A model generated the notes under the pieces. It ran no database searches. It saw nothing but the letters and a program-made list of their open reading frames with translations, and had not been told where the DNA came from. A stretch of 12,326 nt of DNA, taken from assembly GCA_000697335.1 (NCBI GenBank), contig JNEM01007256.1, positions 1 to 12,326 on the forward strand. The letters are read 5' to 3'. Origin of the DNA: Conidiobolus incongruus B7586 (taxonomy: Eukaryota > Entomophthoromycota > Entomophthoromycetes > Entomophthorales > Conidiobolaceae). Position numbers and translations under genes: made by a program. Of the stretch, positions 1 to 8,273 are shown piece after piece; positions within the stretch are counted from its first letter, which is position 1; every line of letters starts with the position of its first letter.

Positions 1-97
1 TAACATTAATAATTATAATAATATTATAAGTTGATTTATTTTTTTAATAAAGTTAATTAATATATAAACTGATTTTTTTAAAAAAGGATTTAAATAT
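1..97 (-). pseudogene. Tc1 transposase N-terminus, copy 2, partial pseudogene
   Basis: Read on the minus strand from 97 downward, the codons line up one for one with the copy 1 frame from 507: ATA-TTT-AAA-TCC here against ATA-CCT-AAA-TCC there. The former start is ATA in both. Differences are mostly C-to-T or G-to-A, for example CAA to TAA, TGT to TAT, GAT to AAT and AGT to AAT. It carries in-frame stops within the first 20 codons. Only about 32 codons are inside the window, covering the start of the helix-turn-helix region. Confidence 0.75.
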
Positions 98-183
98 ATT
101 AATATTAATCAAAAAAAATATAATATAAATATATAAAATATTATATAAAATAATAACAAAAAGAGAAAAAAGATATGGTTATA
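1..183 (-). mobile_element. Tc1 copy 2, left portion (5' leader and start of transposase), cut by window edge
   Basis: The reverse complement of 1-183 aligns with copy 1 from about 420 to 603 with only small gaps in the leader. It shares stretches such as ATTTTATATAATATTTTATA and CTTTAT with the same codon register. It is the 5' part of a second copy on the minus strand, broken at the TA 184-185 by the insertion of copy 1. Its matching terminal repeat lies on the other side of copy 1 at 1756-1993. The rest of its transposase would lie to the left of the window. Confidence 0.85.
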
Positions 184-185
184 TA

Positions 186-425
186 CACTAACCTGCAAAA
201 GTAATCATAAAATCAAAAATATATATATTTTAATTAATAACTAAAACAATTGTATATATTAGATTATTTGAAACTATAATATATAATTAAAGTATATTAT
301 TTAATAATAAATAAATATATTTAGATATATTTAGTAAACTATTAGCAAAAATATTAACCCTTAATATTTAACTAAAGTGAGTCATAAATTTATAGGTTTT
401 TGAGATAAAGGGATATATTTAACAA
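186..425 (+). repeat. left terminal inverted repeat of Tc1 copy 1 (IR/DR type)
   Basis: The outer repeat unit lies at 186-220 and the inner unit at about 372-412. They share a core reading AAAGTGAGTCATAAA: exact at 374-388, and with two or three changes at 198-212. The whole segment matches, inverted, the copy 2 segment at 1756-1993, and its two repeat units match, inverted, the right end of copy 1 at 1535-1753. In the family such paired units are transposase binding sites; that role here is inferred from position. The segment between the units (about 221-371) is AT-rich and holds a weaker match to the right end around GCAAAAATATTAACCC. Confidence 0.85.
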
Positions 426-506
426 TATATAACCATATTTTTTTTCTCTACTATTATTTTATATAATATTTTATAAATATACTAAACTTTTTTTATTAGT
501 ATTATT

Positions 507-1523
507 ATACCTAAATCCCTCTTTAAAAAAATTTACTTGTGTATTAATCAACTTTATAAAAAAAATAAATCATCTTGTGATATTATTAGAATTACTAGTG
601 TTAGCTAGTCTACTATAGTTAAAGTTGTTAAGAATAGCAATAAAGAAACATTTAAACTTAAACTTAAGTGTGTTAAAATTATAGATGAACATGATAAGAA
701 GTATATTTGTAGGTTAGTTAGTATAAGTAAATGTGGTACTATTGTAGAAATATAGCAGGAACTATAAAACTATATAGGAATATTAATTAGCACTAATATT
801 ATTATATATACTTTATATTAGTATGGATACTACTTACACTTTAAGAAAAAACACCCCCAATTAAAGAAATCCTATTATAAAACTAGGTAGGAGTTTAAAT
901 ATTACTACTAATATTAAACTAAAACTAATTAGAGTAAGGTTATTTAGTTTAATAAAACAAAAATATACCTTAGTGGATTTAATAAAAAAGCTAGATACTT
1001 CAAAAAAGATACATAACTACTTTGTGACTATTATGTTAATTTTACCCAAAAGTATAATAGTGGGTTAATTATTATTTAGGGATGTATATTATCTTTAGGT
1101 GTAAAGTATCTTTATAAAGTTAATAGGGGAATTAATGCTAAAATATACTAAAGTATTCTAAACAATGAATTGAAAAAAACCATTGAATAGTATAGGTTAA
1201 ACAAATCTAATGTTATTTTCTAGTAAGATAATACCTCTTGTTATACTATAACTTCTACTACCAAATAACTTAAAAATAATAAGATAACAGTTATAAAGTA
1301 ACTTCTTCAATCTCCTAACTTTAATCTAATTAAACACCTTTAGGATTAGTTAAAAAAAGTTATTAAAGCTTTCCCCCCAATAAAAAATTTAGATCAATTT
1401 TAGAAATATATTTAAGAAGTATAGAATAAGATTAACTTTTTTTAGTATAAGAAGTTAGTTGATTCTATACCCTACAAACTTAAAGAAGTTAGAAAAGTCA
1501 AAGGTAGATACACTAGGTTTTAA
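507..1523 (+). pseudogene. Tc1-type DD34E transposase, inactivated by RIP-like mutation
   Basis: Reading in one frame gives 338 codons plus a final TAA at 1521-1523, the usual Tc1 transposase length. The N-terminal part (about 510-640) resembles a helix-turn-helix ending in an SVS-x-STIVKVV-like helix. The catalytic part is clear: an IWFDETKIYLSG-like block at 942-971, a FQQDNTSCYT-like block at 1218-1247, and SPNFNLIKHLWDQLKK-like residues at about 1308-1358. About 23 in-frame stops occur, all TAA or TAG, at sites where relatives carry Gln or Trp. The triad is damaged: Asp is now Asn (AAT, 951-953), the second Asp is kept (GAT, 1227-1229), and Glu is now Lys (AAA, 1332-1334). Spacing of the last two is 34 residues. 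The start is inferred as ATG turned to ATA at 507, since no in-frame ATG stands there now. Known role of the family: nuclear cut-and-paste transposase acting on its own terminal repeats. Confidence 0.88.
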
Positions 1524-1534
1524 TTTTTTTTTAT

Positions 1535-1753
1535 CATCAAAAACCTGTAAATTTATAACTCACCTTAGGTAAAATTTAAAGGTTTATATTTTAACCAATT
1601 AATAGCTAAATATCACCATTTAATGATATATATAACTAATAAATATAATAGATTTTAATTATTTAATTTAGGTTTATTTTATTTAATATTAATTAAGTTA
1701 TTAGTAAAAATATAGGTGTTTTTGATTTTATGACTCACTTTTGTAGGTTAGTG
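1535..1753 (-). repeat. right terminal inverted repeat of Tc1 copy 1 (IR/DR type)
   Basis: The inner unit is at 1535-1566, starting about 12 bases after the transposase stop. The outer unit is at 1716-1753 and ends at the TA at 1754-1755. On the minus strand the outer unit reads CACTAACCTACAAAAGTGAG followed by TCATAAAATC, and the inner unit AAGGTGAGTTATAAATTTAC followed by AGGTTTTTGA, each matching its partner in the left repeat. This end is less decayed at the outer unit than the left end, which has lost the GAG of the core. Confidence 0.85.
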
Positions 1754-1755
1754 TA

Positions 1756-1993
1756 TTATTAAATATATCCTTTTATCTCAAAAACCCACATATTTATTAT
1801 TTATCTTAATTTAATATTAAGAGTTAATATTTTTGCTAATAGTATATTAAAAATATCTAAATATATCTTTTTAATATCAAATAATATACTTTAATTATAT
1901 TTTATAGTTTTAGGTAATTTAATAAATATATTGGTTTTAATTATTAATAAAAATATATATTTTAGATTTTTTAACTTTTTTTGTAAATTAGTA
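1756..1993 (-). mobile_element. Tc1 copy 2, right portion (its 5' terminal inverted repeat)
   Basis: On the minus strand this segment matches copy 1's left terminal repeat (186-425) almost throughout, including TTTTTGAGATAAA, ACTATTAGCAAAAATATTAA and ATATAATTAAAGTATATTAT. Its outer tip at 1985-1993 reads AAATTAGTA where copy 1 has AGGTTAGTG, a pure G-to-A change at three sites. It is followed by TA at 1994-1995. Together with 1-183 it brackets copy 1, so both pieces belong to one older element split by the insertion. Confidence 0.85.
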
Positions 1994-1995
1994 TA

Positions 1996-2123
1996 TATTA
2001 TATTATTTATAAATATATAAAATTTTAATTTTTAAAATTGGGTTTATTTTATAAAGCATTGATTAAGTTATTAGTTAAAATATAAGTGTTTTTGATTTTA
2101 TATCTTATTTTTACAGGTTAGTG
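1996..2123 (+). mobile_element. Tc1 copy 3, right-end fragment
   Basis: This 128-bp piece ends ACAGGTTAGTG followed by TA at 2124-2125. On the minus strand it reads CACTAACCTGTAAAAATAAG, then ATAAAATCAAAAACACTTAT and ACTAATAACTTAAT. That matches the right terminal repeat of copy 1 (1753 going left) for roughly 120 bases. It stops abruptly where copy 2 begins, at a TA. The simplest reading is that copy 2 inserted into the right terminal repeat of copy 3, the remainder of which lies left of the window. Confidence 0.8.
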
Positions 2124-2125
2124 TA

Positions 2126-5100
2126 TTATATTCTATAATAAAATTTATAAACAAAGGTTGTTGTTACTAAATACCTATAATATAATCTAATAAATTAATT
2201 TATTAAACTTGATTTTTAAAACCATTAGGCTGTATAATTTAATTTACTTATTAATGAGTCATTATAACAGAATATCCTATTTTCTCCTTTTTTGTTATTT
2301 TTTGGTTTAAATAGTTAGTTTAGTGAATGATATAGGGTTAGGAAAATTTCTGATAAAAGAAACAAATATCATTTGATTACAAACCAACAAAGCCACTTTT
2401 AATTGGTAGTAATATTCACTTAGCTATTAAATCAAGACAGACAGGTATTTTTGAAATATAACAAATATCACTTGTCTTAATAAATAAATAAGAAACACTA
2501 ATATTCAAATATATGTTAATTAATAATATGAGAAAAATATACATTAGATTATTGATATTTTTATAAATATTTGATAAATTAGTCTGCTATATATATTCAA
2601 TTATTAGAAAAATCTGATAGAATTTAAAATATTGATTTTTACTGAAAACTAAATATAAAATTAGTAATATTTGATTTTGTGTAATCTTTAAATGAAAGGT
2701 GGTTGATATGTAACGATGAAAGTGATTAAAAGATAACTAATAAATATGATGGTAAATAGTTATTCTGAGATAGAATGAAATTGCTGTTTTTACTTGGAAT
2801 ATAAATCAATAAAATTAATTTCTACCTAGTATTGGGTCTCTTGATAATTCCAACATATATTTAAACTATCAAATAAAATATACAATTTAGAAAACCAATT
2901 TCCAAATATGGCTAATATGAATAAAAAAAATATGAAATTTACTGACATCACAATCAATAGTTCAGATTAAAAATTAGCAAAAGTTACTATATAGGTTTAT
3001 GTAAAAGTAATATTTAATTAATTAGGAGAAAATGACAAAATTCCATTTATTTCACATTCTCGAAACCCACTAGAATTGGAAATTATGAAACCTTAACTGA
3101 TCAGGAATAATAAAATATTAAATTAAAAGTGTTTCAAACAAATATTTAAATCTAATTTTAATAAGAGTCATTAGCTCCTAAACAGGGTTTATTTCAAGTA
3201 TCGATCCATTTCCCGATTTCGAATAATTTCTTTATGTGGTAATAATTTTCGAGATATTTTCCTAAAATATTAATCAATGCTTGTTATTAATTCAACTATT
3301 TAAATTTAATTGATTGAATATCATTAACATTAATTGATATATAATATATTTGGCTGATATATTATTTAGCCAATAATCAATAATATTAAAAATTTTACTA
3401 AAGTTTTTAGTGTAATTAAATAATATATTTAAATTTTTTTAGTCAAATCAATTGCTATAAGGTTATTAAATTCTTCAAAAATTGACGAATTAGACATATC
3501 AAAAATATATTTAATAAAATGGTTGATACAAATTAATAGTTAAGGAATAACGTAGATAAGAAATAATATATATTGGTAATTGAAAGAAATAACTATTATT
3601 TAATTTATTGATAATAATAGATTATTGTTTGACTATTTTATCAGTTTCATTCATAAAATTAAATATCAGAAATTTCCTCATCGTGATATAAACACAGTTA
3701 TTTTCTCATTTATATTCAGTTTTATTATTTAAAAATAATAGATTTGAAATTCAAATATTTACCAAATGCATTTATATTTCATCGAATAAAAGATAATAAT
3801 ATTATACTTTTCAGTCTAGTTCCATTGATTAATAATATATAATTTTATTTATGAATTCACCCTTACAATTACACAGTCATAGAATCAAAATTTGTTTTTG
3901 ACAAAAATGATACAAGGTATCTAAAATTATAGTTATATTAAGGTATTCATTGATATTACTTTTCCATTTATTGTCGTATTTTTGAAATTAATTGTTTTAG
4001 AATATTGGCCAAAAATCATATTATATTTAATTTAACAGTCTATATAATTAAACTTTATTTTAACACCAGTTTAAAGTTTATATCAAATTAGAATACACCA
4101 ATTGACAACCATAATTCATATCCAAAATTTTATATATAGTATTAATTTATTTAATTTAACTCTGTTAAAGAATGAATCATTTACAACTGTGAAAATTAAT
4201 AAATCCACAATTAAGATAAATTTATCATCAACCTCATTTAATCAGCGCTGCTTTTTTCCTTTAATAGATTTATTAATTTACAATCTCTTACAATTAAAAT
4301 ATCACTGATTTTTAATTTTAACCAGATTTTCATTATTATTTCACATTCTGTGATGATTTTAAAATAGACTACTATTAGCATTATTTGATCATCGCGTTTA
4401 AGTTCCTTTTAAAGATATATGGATGTTAAAGTGATTTCCCAAGCATTAGAGTAGTTTCTGAATAATCTATATCCATGTTAAAGAAAACTTTTTACAAATC
4501 ATAGGATTGAATATGAAATCTATATTTAAAATATTGTTCTGTTATTTTTTTATTTGATTATTATTAATAATTTAAACCAAAATGATATTAAATTGATAAT
4601 ATTTTGATAGTTCGTCTTTAAAGTTAATTGAAGATTATTAAGGAATATTTGTATCACTGTTCCTCAACTTAACCAGATATTCATTTTATATTACGAACAC
4701 TGTTAAATATAAAATTTATTAGCTTAATTGATATCAGGAACAATAATGCTTAATATTAATTTTGCAGAATAAAATAATTTGCATTAATTACAAATATAAT
4801 AAGACATTAATCGAAGCTAAATGTACAAATACGATATATTTCGAATCTCATCCATATATATTAGAGAATTATTAAAAAACCAAGAATAATGATAAAAATT
4901 TTACAACAACAATATTATTTGAGTTGAATTGAATTTTAGATATTCAGTTCTTAAAAAATTTTGAATTATATTCTTTACAGATTCATAATAATTTTTTGAA
5001 ATTCACTTCTAAATACCTAATATGCAAAGTGAATATTTTATTATAGGGTAAACTGTATTATGTTTCAAGCAAAATTTTAAAATATATTATTTAAATATTT

Positions 5101-7440
5101 GAATTTTTCAATAATATCCTCAAAATATATATTAGAGTCTAATTGATCATTGTTGTATTTAAAGCTACCTTGGAATTATATATTTGCAGGATAATAAACT
5201 AATTAATATGGTATATTTTATTAATACAAATTTTAAATATTTTTTGTAATAATAATTGAAATATATTTTAAATATAAATATGTAAATATATTGCTTATTT
5301 TTTATGCAATTCAAAAATTAATTGAGCTTGATTTTAAAATTTTTTAAAATTACTATAATTGTTTTGGTATATTTTAGATCAGATCATTGAACTACAATAT
5401 AATAATATTATTGAACAGATGTTGATAGATAAGATATAAAGTTAAAACCCATTAGGAAATTACCGGCCTATTGGATATATATTTTATAGATTTTCGTCAT
5501 ATATTTGGATATATTCCGATTTTCAAGTAAATTAACTATTACTCAAGCAATTATACCCGAATTTCTGAATTTTATAATCATGTATTTTTAATGCCACATT
5601 ATGTTATAGCATCGCGATTCATGTTCATGACATCATATATTACTATTATAATTGCATTGCCAAAAAATGCTTAAGAATTTTTTATTAATAGATTAAGTTG
5701 AATTTGCAAAATGCTGTTGAATACTGATTTCAAAAGTAGACTACGTAAAAAACTATGTAAAATAAAATTTGCTAACAAATTGGATTTAATAAGATATTAT
5801 GAAAATTATTAAATTTTTATAATCGCAGTTCATATGTAGAATAATAATATTATATATTATTAAAAAACTTTGTATAAGATTAAATCAGTGATTATTAATC
5901 TGTGTAAAAATAGTATTAAACAATTTAAAAAATTTTTATCCTATATTAAATTAGAATGATTTATTAATAAAAATCAATTATATTAACATAAGTCATTTGA
6001 TGGTGTTCTATATGAATAATAAAACATCAATTTAAATTTATATTATATAAAAAATACAATTATAAATAGGAGATTTTTATCCTTTTTTGACCAATGAAAT
6101 TTAATCATATCATATACATATATGGAATTCCACATTGCTAACTTGTAATTCTCCATATTAACAAAATTAATAGTCAAATTGCAGGTTCGCTCGGTTTCCT
6201 TATTAGGTAAAAATTTCGTTAATTGAGGATATAAAACTGGATAGTTATTTGTAAGTGTTGATTTGGATATCGATTGTTATATCAAGTACATATAATATCA
6301 CTTGTTTGTCCAATAAATTAATTCATGTGATTTAAGAAAAGTATTAAAAACAACTTTATAGTTCCATCTATCAAATACTCTCGGTGCTAACTACTTGCGT
6401 TATATTACGGTCTTCAAAATTAAATATTATTATTATTATGATTATTGAGAAGAATATTTTTTTTATTATAGTATATATCAGTTGGGAATAACAATTTGGT
6501 CTGTATCTTTTTCTTTGTATAGATTTTTAACATTTAAATGTAATTGAATCTGATTTGATATAATGAAACATCTCATTTCAAATGAATTTCATATGAATCT
6601 ATGTGTCAAAAAGAGATTTTAGTATTATTAAACCCTTAATTTATTTGATTATTACTATTAATTTCAAAATCAATATATTTAGTACTTAATTAAATTGTCT
6701 TATATTCAATATGAGAGGATAGCATCAAGAGTATTTGTACAGCTATATGATATTCAATGAAATATTATATTATAATCATTTGTTGATGAATCTTCATAGT
6801 CATTAATTTATTTGAGAGAATAGAATATTTGAAATATATATTAAATAAAGATATCTACAAAAAATAATTATTTTCAATTATATTAAAGTTGTGTGGAATC
6901 ATTATTTCCAAATCAAATATCAAATTCAAGCAGAATTAATAAAGTTGTGGCAATCATCGAGTCATTTAAATATTTTGAATCTAATATCATTGTAAAAGTT
7001 ATAGAATTTTAAATCTAGTTATATTTTATTATCTGGAGATTTTTATAAATTGTTGTTGATATATTGGATTTTAAATTTCACTTGTCAGGGATATATGATA
7101 ATTGTTTTGGAAATAATGATTCGACTGGCATGATACATACTTTCATTTCAATTTTCAGGACTAATATTGAAAATAATCAATAATGGTTCATATTATATTA
7201 TTTTTTTAATCTATAATGGTCAAAAAACTTGGCACTCGGAAAATATCTAATATATCTGAGTCGCTCAAAATTCCCAAAATATTATATTATTTCAAAAACA
7301 CTGAACTATGTATTTAGTTCTCAAAACTCACATTCATAGCCTTATACTAATATAGAAATATTGTAATTCATTCTTTGTATGTCTAACCTGTTGAATCATT
7401 TATTATTTTCTGATATGATGTGTGGATGGCGGATAAAGGT
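2126..7440. other. AT-rich non-coding stretch, no gene supported
   Basis: Over 5.3 kb I see no long ATG-started frame on either strand, no splice-like exon series, no tRNA fold and no clear transposon ends. The one open stretch of about 68 codons at 4102-4308 begins at TTG and has no recognisable content. The first part (to 2713) has no CpG and may be an extension of the decayed repeat block. After that CpG reappears at low density and small islands of ordinary composition occur, for example 3190-3230, 5460-5640 and 6370-6415, none of which reads as protein. The last part should hold the regulatory region of the zinc-cluster gene. Confidence 0.6.
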
Positions 7441-7457
7441 ATTATGAGAATTTTTAG

Positions 7458-7465
7458 TATAAAAA
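7458..7465 (+). promoter_or_regulatory. TATA box of the zinc-cluster gene
   Basis: TATAAAAA stands 71 bases before the ATG at 7536, the only such match followed by a G/C-containing patch (GGGGC) just upstream of the coding region. Transcription would begin near 7485-7500, giving a leader of only about 35-50 bases. Directly after it are AGGGG (7465-7469), the core of the yeast stress response element, and TTCTGGAA (7471-7478), which fits the nTTCnnGAAn heat-shock pattern. Their position downstream of the TATA box makes a regulatory role doubtful. Confidence 0.55.
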
Positions 7466-7535
7466 GGGGCTTCTGGAATTGTAAGTGATACAGTATATTT
7501 ATTTGTTTATTTTCATAGACTCCAATTGTATTATA

Positions 7536-8261
7536 ATGCCTAAAGCCTCTTCTAAAGTCAAAATAGCCAAACCCAATATGAAATCTGTCACATATGAATC
7601 CTCTTCTCCAGAATTAGTTGCCCCAAGGCCTTGTGATAGATGCCGTAAGCATAGAATCAGATGTGATAGGAATCCTAATCAATGTCATCATTGTAAGAGG
7701 AAGAATATAGATTGCACCTATTTATACACACCAAAGAAAAGAGGTCCCAAATCCAAAATAGATTTAGCTGTTCAAGAATATATGAATATATCAAGCAGTA
7801 ATATTTCATTTGATAATAGTATTCAGAAACCTTTGGCTGCTAATTCAAATTATCCAATTAAGCAAGAAAGTAATTCTTGTAACATTTCCCCTATTATGAG
7901 TGATTCCATGATGATAAATGTGAATCCCATTGAGAATCAATGGTTATATCAGCCAATTTATAACCCTGATCCTTTCAATACGAGATATATTTCTTCCTCA
8001 GATATTACTTCCATTTACATTAACGAGTTTCTTCCATCTATGACGTATCCTGAAGATATCTATAAACTTCCATGCTCGAACTGGAATCAGCATGTGTTTG
8101 ATATGAGTTATGTATCCTCGGATCTTAATTCACAAAGTACATTCTTTTCTAACTCGAATTATGGCTCGTTATCAACCGATTTTTTGAGTGTATCAAATAT
8201 CAACTCTACTCATAATTCAGATTACTCTTTACCTTCTGATATGAGTCCGTTATTATTTTAA
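7536..8261 (+). CDS. Zn(II)2Cys6 zinc-cluster transcription factor, short form
   Basis: The 241-residue protein carries one zinc cluster at residues 33-60, with Cys at 33, 36, 43, 50, 53 and 60 (C-x2-C-x6-C-x6-C-x2-C-x6-C). This fits the fungal family in which six cysteines hold two zinc ions and bind CGG-type DNA half-sites in the nucleus. A basic stretch KKRGPKSK (67-74) follows, as linker and likely nuclear localisation signal. I see no coiled coil and no middle homology region, and the protein is much shorter than typical members (often 500-1000 residues). Residues 84-241 are rich in Ser, Asn, Asp and aromatic residues, like an activation region, ending in DMSPLLF. IKQE (108-111) fits a SUMO-attachment pattern. 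The frame is open upstream to a GTG at 7485, but 7536 is the first ATG and has A at -3, so I start there. The frame has no introns or stops and more G/C than its flanks. Target genes are unknown. Confidence 0.9.
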   Translation: MPKASSKVKIAKPNMKSVTYESSSPELVAPRPCDRCRKHRIRCDRNPNQCHHCKRKNIDCTYLYTPKKRGPKSKIDLAVQEYMNISSSNISFDNSIQKPLAANSNYPIKQESNSCNISPIMSDSMMINVNPIENQWLYQPIYNPDPFNTRYISSSDITSIYINEFLPSMTYPEDIYKLPCSNWNQHVFDMSYVSSDLNSQSTFFSNSNYGSLSTDFLSVSNINSTHNSDYSLPSDMSPLLF

Positions 8262-8267
8262 AATTTT

Positions 8268-8273
8268 AATAAA
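8268..8273 (+). terminator. polyadenylation signal AATAAA after the zinc-cluster gene
   Basis: AATAAA begins seven bases after the stop codon, inside a T/A-rich run. This would give a very short 3' end. A second AATAAA at 8367-8372, about 105 bases after the stop, is an equally good or better candidate. In DNA this AT-rich the motif is common by chance. Confidence 0.35.

Larger units (their letters stand above)
186..1753 (+). mobile_element. Tc1/mariner (DD34E-type) DNA transposon, copy 1, complete but inactive
   Basis: This 1568-bp element starts CACTAACCTGCAAAAGT and ends with the inverted form ACTTTTGTAGGTTAGTG, and it is flanked on both sides by TA (184-185 and 1754-1755), the target of Tc1/mariner elements. 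Each end is a long inverted repeat of roughly 220-240 bp with an outer and an inner copy of a shared motif, the inverted-repeat/direct-repeat design known from some Tc1 elements. Between them lies one transposase reading frame at 507-1523. The flanks, once the element is removed, join into sequence matching the element's own 5' region, so it has inserted into another copy of its family. It is dead: the transposase has many stops. The decay is by substitution only, so it looks mutated rather than fragmented. Family assignment is firm from ends, TA and transposase motifs; the subfamily name is not known to me. Confidence 0.9.

Noticed and set aside
507-1523. Alternative genetic code in which TAA/TAG mean Gln, making the transposase functional
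   Set aside because: Trp sites have also become TAG, two catalytic acids are replaced by Asn and Lys, and the zinc-cluster gene ends normally at TAA. Mutation by C-to-T and G-to-A explains everything.
1756-2123. A separate small inverted-repeat element (MITE) between 1756 and 2123
   Set aside because: The two halves are the terminal repeat of copy 2 and the right end of copy 3 of the same Tc1 family, and the TA junction at 1994-1995 separates them cleanly.
4102-4308. Open frame of 68 codons on the plus strand
   Set aside because: It begins at TTG rather than ATG, has no recognisable domain, and its composition is that of translated AT-rich intergenic DNA. Frames this long are expected by chance here.
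6170-6230. GCAGGTTCGCTCGG resembling a tRNA T arm
   Set aside because: No acceptor stem, D arm or anticodon arm could be placed at the right distances on either side.
6360-6420. Relatively G/C-rich patch that might be an exon relic
   Set aside because: Translation in the best frame gives only about 20-25 codons before stops, with no recognisable residues and no splice-like borders.
7481-7518. Possible intron in the leader, GTAAGT...TTTTCATAG
   Set aside because: Both splice-like ends are present, but at 38 bases it would be below the usual fungal minimum, no branch-point motif such as CTAAC is visible, and the donor lies at or before the likely transcription start.
7485-7535. N-terminal extension of the zinc-cluster protein from a GTG
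   Set aside because: The extension depends on a GTG start, which is not normal for nuclear eukaryotic genes, and it would overlap the expected transcription start about 30 bases after the TATA box. The ATG at 7536 has a good context.
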